Origin: Nitrospirota bacterium
GTDB lineage: Bacteria > JACPQY01
Assembly (NCBI GenBank): GCA_016180645.1
Contig: JACPAV010000065.1
Span: 1 to 22,688 of the forward strand
Length of the DNA stretch: 22,688 nucleotides
Reading direction: 5' to 3'
Part shown: positions 1-7,371 of the stretch, in pieces
Layout: each line of letters opens with the position of its first letter
How positions within the stretch are numbered: the first letter of the stretch is position 1
Position numbers and translations under genes: made by a program
The notes under the pieces: generated by a model
The model's database searches: none
Seen by the model: only the letters and a program-made list of their open reading frames with translations
What the model was told of the DNA's origin: nothing

Positions 1-117
1 GGGTTCGGAAACCGTGGCATCGTTGACCCTTTGTTGGACGATATCAGCAGGATGCTCTCCGGTCTGATTCGCCACGTTGAGATGCGGAACGGGCGGGGAA
101 GGGGCGGAGGGACATGA
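1..117 (+). CDS. 3' end of an unidentified upstream gene (partial)
   Basis: Frame 1 is open from the window edge to a TGA at 115-117 and encodes 38 residues, beginning GFGNRGIVDPLLDD and ending in a Gly/Arg-rich tail. The TGA overlaps the ATG of the next gene as ATGA, the usual sign of translational coupling and the same overlap style seen at 10108 and 17381 in this window. That argues for a real gene end rather than chance. The fragment is too short to assign to a family. Its position at the head of an array that leads into a TraC-like ATPase makes a secretion component possible, but that is a guess. The remaining sequence lies outside the window. Confidence 0.55.
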   Translation, partial: GFGNRGIVDPLLDDISRMLSGLIRHVEMRNGRGRGGGT

Positions 118-2561
118 AGGCTGTCCGACTTGTCTTTCTCATCACCCTTCACTCATCACTCATCACGATCTCGCCCGCCTGCCAGAAAACCGCGGCCAAG
201 GAAGAGCCCCAAGCGCCCCGAGACACACAGGCGCCGACGCTCAGTATCACCGAGCCGAGCCTGCCGTACGGCATGGAGGGGATCTCGCAGAGGGAGGGGG
301 TCATCACCTTCTCCGGAATGGCGGAGGATGATCAAGGCGTGGTCCGCGTCAAATGGGAGAACCACCGTGGAGGGAAGGGATGGGCGCGGGTGATGAACAT
401 TCACGGTACCCAGACGAACTGGGAGGTGAAAGACATCCCCATCGAGCCGGGTGACAACAAGATCACCCTGACGGCGCAGGACGCGGCGGCGAACGCGGCG
501 ACAAAGACCATCTGGGTGGGGCGGACCACGGACGTGGATTTCATCAGCTACCCCGACGCGAGCGAGACCGACATCCACTTGAACGAGGCCACCGAGACGA
601 TCTTCCGAGTGGCGATCAAGGAAGCCCGGAAGGTGAAGATCGAGAGCGTCAAGCTCGTGAAGGTGAACGAGAACGGCGAAATTCTGGACACGCTCGGCCC
701 GATGTACGACGACGGGAAGAGCGAGCACGGAGATGAAGTCCCCGCGGACGGCGTCTACAGCGCGAGAGTCACGCTCTTGGAAGGCACGGAGGGCATGGTC
801 CGCTTCCGCGTGGTCGTTAACGGCGTCAAAGAAGGCACGGGCACTGTCTCGGCGTCCTCCGAACCGTTCGGCGCGCAGGTTTTCGTTCCACTGACCGACG
901 AGGAACTAAAGGTATATCTGGCGATGGGACGGAAAGCCGGGGAAATGTACGCCCCGTTGGAAGCGGAGGTGGGAGGTAGGGAGGCGGCGCGTCGGACGGC
1001 TGAATGGCTCAAGAAACAACCTGGCGTGAAGGATGCGGGGTCATTCGAGGACGGCTACAGCTTCGTCATGGATTCGGGTCTCCAGACGGTCTACATTAAC
1101 CCGGATCGGTTTACCAAGCAGGACATTGATCCCGCCGACCTCGAGCCTCTGAGGGAAGAGCCACCGTCTGATTCAAACGCCCCGCCCGTTATGCCTTCGA
1201 GGCCGAAGAAGTTGGAACCACTGATCTACAAGACCCATCGGAGATCGGGGCCATCCCGGGCACAAATCATCAATCCCAAGGTCCTGGTCGTGTCACCCTA
1301 CTCCAATCAGTCCCCGAGGCTTCCGGCGGGGGCCTACGACCGCGTCCACCGGATGTTTGCGGACCACAAGTGTCCGGTTTACGAAGCGAAACGTGTGAAA
1401 GGGGCGTTACCCGACGTTGAAGTTTTCAAGACTCTGAAAGAGCATGACACCGTCATCCTGGATACTCACGGGGAGGCCTTCTGTCCGACTGACGGATGGT
1501 ATCAAGCCTGTCCCTCTGGGTCATCTAGGAAGCCAAGGGCATTCGTAGCGACTTACACGGGAACCCGTGTTACGGCATCCAACGTAAACCAGTACCGGGA
1601 TGATCTGCGTAATGGGATGCTGTACCTGGCGCCGCTCGATCGAGAAGCGCTGAACATGCACTTCGTCCTCTCGCCCACCTTTGTCACAACCCACAATAGC
1701 AAATTTCGTTCTGGCACGATGGTGTTCAATGGGAGTTGCCGAAGCATGTACAACCCCACCATGGCGGGGGCTTTCCTCATGGCGGGCGCGTCGTACTACA
1801 TGGGTTACAACGAGTACGTTCGCACGTGCTACGACAGCGCGGTCGTCAAGACCTTCTTCGAATCCTTGCTTGCCGGGTCTACGGCGGGTCAGGCGTTTAC
1901 GGCCGCGACAACCGCCCACGGCTTCGACGACAACAATTGCTGGTTCTCCCCCCTCTTCTCGAAGCCGTTCCCCGCGGTTCTGACGCCGGCTGGCAATCCC
2001 GACCTCAAGATAACGATCGAGGGGGTCAACAACGGCTCATTCGAGCAAGGACCGGGAGCCCCGCCCCCCGGGTGGGATGCCAAGGGCGACGTGCAGATCA
2101 TCACCAAGCTCGGCCCGATCACGGCGAAAGAAGGCCTCTACATGGCCTACCTCAGCACCGGGGAAAATGCTGAGGAGCAACCCCGCAGCATGCTCGAACA
2201 ACCCTTCTGCGTGCCTCCGGATGCGAAGAAAGTCTCCTTCGACTACCGCCTCGTCTCCGAAGAGCCCGACGAATTCCTGAACTCGGGCTATCGAGACACC
2301 TTCGAGGCGGCGCTCGTCGTGGGAAGCGCGCGGACGGTCCTGGTTTCGGAGCACACGGATCAGGCGCCTTGGAATCCCGTTTCCGGGATCGACCTTGAAG
2401 GCGGCGACCGCACGGCTTTTGCCACCGACTGGCGGCGAGTGAGCGGGGACCTTTCCGAAACCGCCCGCGCCGAGGGCGCGACCCTTGCCTTCCGCCTCCA
2501 AGACAACGGCGATCTCGTCTACGACACCGCCGCCCTCCTCGAAAACGTGCATCTGGAATAG
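114..2561 (+). CDS. caspase-like (clan CD-like) surface lipoprotein, paralog copy 1
   Basis: An 815-aa predicted lipoprotein. The signal peptide ends in S-P-A-C with the lipidated Cys at residue 23. A glucodextranase-B-like Ig domain follows (about 40-137: GxAEDDQGVVRVKW and TAQDAAANAATKTIWV patterns), then a choice-of-anchor-X-like domain (about 140-258, with the DDGKSEHGDEVPADGVYSA signature) and a helical linker with the motif EAARRTAEWLKKQPGV. The core (about 389-629) has two hydrophobic strands ending in LDTHG (His452) and FNGSC (Cys542), the arrangement expected of a caspase-fold His/Cys dyad. The C-terminal domain (630-815) looks like a choice-of-anchor jellyroll (NNGSFEQGPG, LSTGEN, FDYRLVSEEP, YDTAALLENV). 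The start is supported by GGAGG at 106-110. Peptidase activity is inferred from motif only; the partner or substrate is unknown. Confidence 0.85.
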   Translation: MKAVRLVFLITLHSSLITISPACQKTAAKEEPQAPRDTQAPTLSITEPSLPYGMEGISQREGVITFSGMAEDDQGVVRVKWENHRGGKGWARVMNIHGTQTNWEVKDIPIEPGDNKITLTAQDAAANAATKTIWVGRTTDVDFISYPDASETDIHLNEATETIFRVAIKEARKVKIESVKLVKVNENGEILDTLGPMYDDGKSEHGDEVPADGVYSARVTLLEGTEGMVRFRVVVNGVKEGTGTVSASSEPFGAQVFVPLTDEELKVYLAMGRKAGEMYAPLEAEVGGREAARRTAEWLKKQPGVKDAGSFEDGYSFVMDSGLQTVYINPDRFTKQDIDPADLEPLREEPPSDSNAPPVMPSRPKKLEPLIYKTHRRSGPSRAQIINPKVLVVSPYSNQSPRLPAGAYDRVHRMFADHKCPVYEAKRVKGALPDVEVFKTLKEHDTVILDTHGEAFCPTDGWYQACPSGSSRKPRAFVATYTGTRVTASNVNQYRDDLRNGMLYLAPLDREALNMHFVLSPTFVTTHNSKFRSGTMVFNGSCRSMYNPTMAGAFLMAGASYYMGYNEYVRTCYDSAVVKTFFESLLAGSTAGQAFTAATTAHGFDDNNCWFSPLFSKPFPAVLTPAGNPDLKITIEGVNNGSFEQGPGAPPPGWDAKGDVQIITKLGPITAKEGLYMAYLSTGENAEEQPRSMLEQPFCVPPDAKKVSFDYRLVSEEPDEFLNSGYRDTFEAALVVGSARTVLVSEHTDQAPWNPVSGIDLEGGDRTAFATDWRRVSGDLSETARAEGATLAFRLQDNGDLVYDTAALLENVHLE

Positions 2562-2621
2562 CTCGATGAAACGGATTCCGATCCCCGTCCTACTCATCAC
2601 CCTTCACTCATCACTCTTCAC
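2544..2621 (+). repeat. tail-to-head junction repeat J1 (copy 1 / copy 2)
   Basis: A 78-bp block covering the last codons of one gene, the TAG stop, the 4-nt spacer CTCG, the ATG and most of the next signal peptide (core GGAATAGCTCGATGAAAC). It recurs at 4984, 7294 and 12487 with few substitutions. Confidence 0.85.
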
Positions 2622-5001
2622 GACTGTTCCGGCCTGCGACAAGAGCGCCGCGAAGGAGGAGGCCCAAGCGGCCAAGGACACCCAGGCGCCCTCCCTCTCG
2701 ATCACCGAGCCGAGTCTGCCGTACGGGATGGAGGGGATCTCGCAGAAGGAGGGCGTGATCACCTTCTCCGGCATGGCGGAGGACGACCGAGGCGTGGTCC
2801 GTGTGAAATGGGAGAACCACCGGGGAGGGAAGGGTTGGGCGACCGTCGTTCGCCGGGGCACGCAGACCGATTGGGAAGTGAAAGACATCCCGGTCGAGCC
2901 GGGCGACAACCGGATCACCTTGACCGCTCAGGACGCCGCGGCGAACGCGGCCACGCAGACGATCTGGGTGGTGCGGACCACGGACGTGGATTTCATCAGC
3001 TACCCCGATGCGAGCGAGACGGACCTTGAGATCAGCAAGCTGACAGAGGTCATTTTCCGAGTGGCGATCAAGGAGAGTCCGAAAGTGAAGATCGAGAGCG
3101 TCAAGCTCGTGAAGGTGAACGAGAATGGCGAGATTCTGGACACGCTCGGCGAGATGCTCGACGACGGCAAGAGCGAGCACGGGGACGAAGTTCCTGCCGA
3201 TGGCGTGTTCAGCGCGAAGGTCACGCTTCTGGAAGGCACCGAAGGCAAAGTCCGTTTCCGCGTCGTTGTCTCCGGTGTGAAGGAAGGTGCGGGGGGCGTC
3301 ACCGCTTCCTCCGAGCCTTTCGCCGCCCGCGTGTTCAGGCCGTGGACAATGGAACAGTTGAACGCCTTTTGGGCTGTCCAAGAGCCGTCAGAAAAGATGT
3401 ACTTCGACCTCAAGAGCCGGTTGGGGCATGAAGAGGCTGCCCGGAGGACGGTCGAATGGGTGAAACAACAACCGGGCGTTGCTCGCGCCCATGCAGACGA
3501 AGACGGCTACGGATTCACGATGGAGTGGGGCGAGTTCGGTGGACACATAGACATCATCCCGCGAGGTTCCGGCTGGCACCCGGATGATCCCCCCGAAACG
3601 CGTGGAGAAACGCCCGGTCCCTCCCGGCAACTACGGCCACAAGATCAGACTCCAATCCAGGCCCCTCCTCTGCCCGAAAAGGCCCCGCAGAAGCGGCAGC
3701 CGTTGCGTTACAAGTTTCGCGTAGGGGCGCGCGCTGAACTCAAGAACCCCAAGGTCCTCCTTGTTTCACCGTTCTCAAAAAGCCTTCCTACCGAGGGACT
3801 CGACTTCCTCCAAAAGAAGTTCGAGGCGAGCAAGTGCCCCACCTTCCTGACAAAACGGATCGAGAACCTGGACGCCGACATCGAGGCCTTCAAGACGTTC
3901 AAGGACTACAACGTGGTTGTCCTTTACACGCATGGCAATGCCTTGTGCCGTACAGGAGATGGCCCGGCTTATGAATACCGGCGGTGCCCATGTGGGCGGA
4001 CGGCTGGCGCGATGCCCGTCACACTCACGAGCATTCCTCGGAGTCAGGAAATGGATGTGCGCTATCTGGATGAGCGGAACGGCGGCCGGATTGTGGGGAA
4101 GCCCCTTGACGTCTACGGCATCACGCCTGCTTTCGTCACGAAGTACGACAGAAGCTTTCCCACCGGAGCGCTTGTCTTCAACGGAAGCTGCCGGAGCCTC
4201 TTCAACCCCGCCCTCTCAGATTCCTACCGGTCGGCCGGCGCGGCGGCCTATCTGGGATACACGGAGTACGTGTCGATCGGCCACCACAACCTCGTTGTAA
4301 ACGCCTTTTTCGAATTCCTCCTGACTGGACGGAACCTGACCCAAGCGCTCGGCGACACGCTGCTCCAGCGCGGCCTCAAGGATCCCGCGGGGGGATTCAA
4401 CGGCTGTGAACCGGCGGCATTCGTCGGAGCCGGCAAGCAAGACCTCAAGATCACGATCGAAGGCTTCAACAACGGCTCGTTTGAGCAAGGGCCGGGAGTC
4501 CCGCCCGCCGGGTGGGACGCGACAGGCGACGTGCAGATCATCACCAAGTTGGGGCCTCTGACGGCGAAGGACGGTTCCTACATGGCGTATCTCAGCACCG
4601 GCGAGAATGCCGAAGACCAGTCCAAGAGCACGCTCGAGCAACCCTTCTGCGTGCCGGCGGACAAATCGAAGATATCTTTTTCCTATCGTCTGGTCTCCGA
4701 AGAACCTCTGGAATTCGTCAACTCGGAGTGGCGCGATACGTTTGAGGCAGCATTGGTGGTCGGGACCGCCCGCACGGTTCTCGTTTCCGAAACAACGGAC
4801 AAGGGACCGTGGGCGGCGCTCAGCGGCGTGGACCTCGAAGGGGGCGATCGCACCGCCTTCACCACCGACTGGCGGCGCATCTCGTCCGATCTCCCGGAAA
4901 CCGCCCGCACCGAAGGCGCGACCCTTGCCTTCCGCCTCCAAGACAACGGCGATCTCGTCTACGACACCGCCGCCCTCCTCGACAACGTGCATCTGGAATA
5001 G
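2566..5001 (+). CDS. caspase-like surface lipoprotein, paralog copy 2
   Basis: An 811-aa paralog of the gene at 114 with the same domain order. The frame is open further upstream to 2485, but ATG 2566 is chosen because it gives the signal peptide MKRIPIPVLLITLHSSLFT ending in V-P-A-C (Cys24), matching the other copies. It starts 4 nt after the previous stop, with no clear Shine-Dalgarno, so coupling is likely. The putative dyad is His456 (LYTHG) and Cys542 (FNGSC). A Pro/Gln-rich linker at about 3583-3720 precedes the core and is nearly identical in DNA to the one in copy 4. The residue after the lipid Cys is Asp, the inner-membrane retention signal in enteric bacteria, whereas copies 1 and 4 have Gln. 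The C-terminal domain matches the other copies closely. Confidence 0.85.
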   Translation: MKRIPIPVLLITLHSSLFTTVPACDKSAAKEEAQAAKDTQAPSLSITEPSLPYGMEGISQKEGVITFSGMAEDDRGVVRVKWENHRGGKGWATVVRRGTQTDWEVKDIPVEPGDNRITLTAQDAAANAATQTIWVVRTTDVDFISYPDASETDLEISKLTEVIFRVAIKESPKVKIESVKLVKVNENGEILDTLGEMLDDGKSEHGDEVPADGVFSAKVTLLEGTEGKVRFRVVVSGVKEGAGGVTASSEPFAARVFRPWTMEQLNAFWAVQEPSEKMYFDLKSRLGHEEAARRTVEWVKQQPGVARAHADEDGYGFTMEWGEFGGHIDIIPRGSGWHPDDPPETRGETPGPSRQLRPQDQTPIQAPPLPEKAPQKRQPLRYKFRVGARAELKNPKVLLVSPFSKSLPTEGLDFLQKKFEASKCPTFLTKRIENLDADIEAFKTFKDYNVVVLYTHGNALCRTGDGPAYEYRRCPCGRTAGAMPVTLTSIPRSQEMDVRYLDERNGGRIVGKPLDVYGITPAFVTKYDRSFPTGALVFNGSCRSLFNPALSDSYRSAGAAAYLGYTEYVSIGHHNLVVNAFFEFLLTGRNLTQALGDTLLQRGLKDPAGGFNGCEPAAFVGAGKQDLKITIEGFNNGSFEQGPGVPPAGWDATGDVQIITKLGPLTAKDGSYMAYLSTGENAEDQSKSTLEQPFCVPADKSKISFSYRLVSEEPLEFVNSEWRDTFEAALVVGTARTVLVSETTDKGPWAALSGVDLEGGDRTAFTTDWRRISSDLPETARTEGATLAFRLQDNGDLVYDTAALLDNVHLE

Positions 5002-5061
5002 CTCGATGAAACGATTTCCGATCCTCATCCTACTCATCGCCCTTCACTCATCACTCTTCAC
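4984..5061 (+). repeat. tail-to-head junction repeat J2 (copy 2 / copy 3)
   Basis: Second copy of the 78-bp junction. By eye it differs from J1 at five positions, all in the signal-peptide half. It joins a caspase-like tail to a caspase-like head. Confidence 0.85.
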
Positions 5062-7311
5062 GACTGTTCCGGCCTGCGACAAGACCGCGGCAAAGGAAGA
5101 GGTTCAGGCGGCCAAGGACACCCAGCCGCCGACGCTCAACGTCTCGGAGCCAAGCCTGCCGTATGGGATGGAGGGGATCTCCCAGAGGGAAGGCGTGATC
5201 TCCTTCTCCGGCATGGCGGAGGATGATCAAGGCGTGGTCCGCGTGAAATGGGAGAGCAGTCGCGGCGGCAAGGGTTGGGCGACCGTCGCTCGCCGGGGCA
5301 CGCAGACCGATTGGGAGGTGAAAGACATCCCGGTCGAGCCGGGCGACAACCGGATAACCCTGACGGCGCAGGACGCGGCGGCGAATGCGGCCACGCAGAC
5401 GATCTGGGTGGTGCGGACCACGGACGTGGATTTCATCAGCTTCCCCGATGCGAGCGAGACCGACATCCACTTGAACGAGGCCACCGAGACGATCTCGACG
5501 AGGTTCCGGCGGACGGCGTCTACAGCGCGAAGGTGACGCTCCTTGAAGGCACGGAAGGCAAAGTCCGTTTCCGTGTGATCGTGTCCGGCGTGAAAGAGGG
5601 CTCGGGGGGCGTCACCGCTTCGTCCGAACCCTTCGTCATTCGATCCTTGCGGTTGTGGACGGAAGAGGAGGAGCGGCAGGCCGACGCGATTGACGAGCAA
5701 GCGGACAGTACATATTTCGAGTTGAAGGCCAAATTCGGTCACGAGGAAGCCGCGCAGCGCACCGTGGAGTGGTTGAAGATGCAGCCCGGCGTCGCGAGTG
5801 CTGGCGCTTCCGAGGGTGGGTACAGTTTTCTCATGGAGTCGGGAATACAGGGTGGTTACTTGGAGACTATTCCGCGAAAAAATGCCAACCCCGCCGATCT
5901 CAAACCTGATCTACAGAAAGAAGGTTTTGAGGAGCATTGTCTTGGGGATGTTTGCGACACGCCCGACCCGACTGCGGCACCGGCCTCCGCGGTTCGGAAA
6001 CTTGCTCCGCTTCAGTACAAGATGGATCGGCGTGGAGGACTTCGGGCCGGAATCACGAACCCGAAGGTTCTGATTGCGTCTCCTTTTGCAGGCGAATTGC
6101 CCGTCAAAGCGTCGGTGGAACTGAACAGGATGTTTGGATCCCACAGATGTCCGATATTCGACAGGAGGTGGATCGTGGGTGAGAAGGCTGGCGTTGAAAC
6201 TTTCAAGACCATGAAGGACTACGACATCATCGTTCTTGATACGCACGGCGATGCGATCTGCTGGAAAGCCGAGGGTGGATACGAGCGCTGCCGTCGGGGA
6301 GATTTGCCTCCTCCTGGAGCGATTGTGATTACGCGGACCGGTACACCGGTCACGAAGGAAATGAGCCGTTTGTACTCGGAGGAAAGGCGCTCCGGGTTGA
6401 TCGTAGGAGACAGGTTGTTTTCCACCTACGCGATCACGCCGGCCTTCGTCTACAAGCACAAGCCGTTTCGTCAAAAGTCAATGGTTTACAATCTCTCGTG
6501 CCGCAGCCTCTATAACCATACGATGGCCCAAGCTTTTCGGAATGTGGGCGTGTCGCCCTACTTTGGCTATTCGGAGTACGTGGACACCTGCTACGACGAC
6601 ATCGTGCCGACGATTTTTCAGTCCCTTCTAAAGGGACACACCGCAGGCCGGGCATACTCGGACGGCGTTGCCGCCTACGGCCCAACGGACGCGTCTTGCT
6701 CGCCCGTTCCCGAGCCGCATCCGGCGACCTTGATCTTGGCGGGGAGCAGCGACCTCAAGATCACGATCGAGGGCTTCAACAACGGATCGTTCGAGCAAGG
6801 GCCGGGAACCCCGCCCCCCGGGTGGGACGCCAAGGGAGACGTGCAGATCATCACCCAGCTCGGCCCGATCACGGCGAAAGAGGGAATCTACATGGCCTAC
6901 CTCAGCACGGGGGAAAACGCCGAAGACCAATCCAAGAGCGCGCTCGAACAACCCTTCTGCGTTCCGGCGGACAAATCGAAGATATCCTTCTCATACCGAC
7001 TGGTTTCCGAGGAGCCTGACGAATTTCTGAACTCGGGGTATCGAGACACCTTCGAAGCGGCGCTGGTCATCGGGACCGCCCGCACGGTTCTCGTTTCCGA
7101 AACGACGGACAAGGGGCCGTGGTCCCCCTTGCCCGGCGTCGACCTCGAAGGGGGAGATCGCACCGCTTTCGCCACCGACTGGAAAACCGTGGCCTCGGAA
7201 CTTTCCGAAACCGCCCGCGCCGAAGGCGCGACCCTCGCCTTCCGCCTCCAAGACAACGGCGATCTCGTCTACGACACCGTCGCCCTCCTCGACAACGTGC
7301 ATCTGGAATAG
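5006..7311 (+). pseudogene. caspase-like surface lipoprotein, paralog copy 3, frameshifted by a 127-nt deletion
   Basis: The 5' part reads from ATG 5006 (MKRFPILILLIALHSSLFT...VPAC, then the Ig domain) but leaves frame after ATETI at 5494 and stops at 5536. The homologous continuation (DEVPADGVYSAKVTLLEG) resumes at 5497 in the -1 frame and stays open to 7311. Alignment with copy 1 (602 to 732) against 5494 to 5497 shows 127 nt missing, most of the choice-of-anchor-X domain. Everything downstream is intact, including the putative His (THG, codon 6244-6246) and Cys (codon 6499-6501), here NLSC instead of NGSC. No slippery heptamer lies at the junction. Either a recent inactivation or a misassembly across near-identical repeats. 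The 5' piece alone would give a 176-aa lipidated Ig domain. Confidence 0.8.
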
Positions 7312-7371
7312 CTCGATGAAACGATTTCCGATCCTCGTCCTACTCATCACCCTTCACTCATCACTCTTCAC
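7294..7371 (+). repeat. tail-to-head junction repeat J3 (copy 3 / VWA gene)
   Basis: Third copy. It joins a caspase-like tail to the unrelated VWA gene body, so the leader is shared beyond the paralog family. Confidence 0.85.

Noticed and set aside
138-166. TCAC-type iterations in the leaders as a CRISPR or satellite array
   Set aside because: There are no spacers and the units lie inside coding frames of signal peptides.
2485-2565. Upstream in-frame start for copy 2 (and 12464 for the NHL gene)
   Set aside because: The extensions lie inside the previous gene, are shadow sequence and would bury the lipoprotein signal peptide.
5248-5496. ATG 5248 as a true start for the 3' part of copy 3
   Set aside because: Between 5248 and 5496 this frame encodes an Arg/Gly-rich shadow of the Ig domain. 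Homology to the family begins only at 5497, so the frame is the remainder of a frameshifted gene.
5486-5500. Programmed ribosomal frameshift in copy 3
   Set aside because: A -1 shift would be needed but there is no slippery heptamer, and 127 nt of homologous sequence are absent, which a frameshift signal does not explain.
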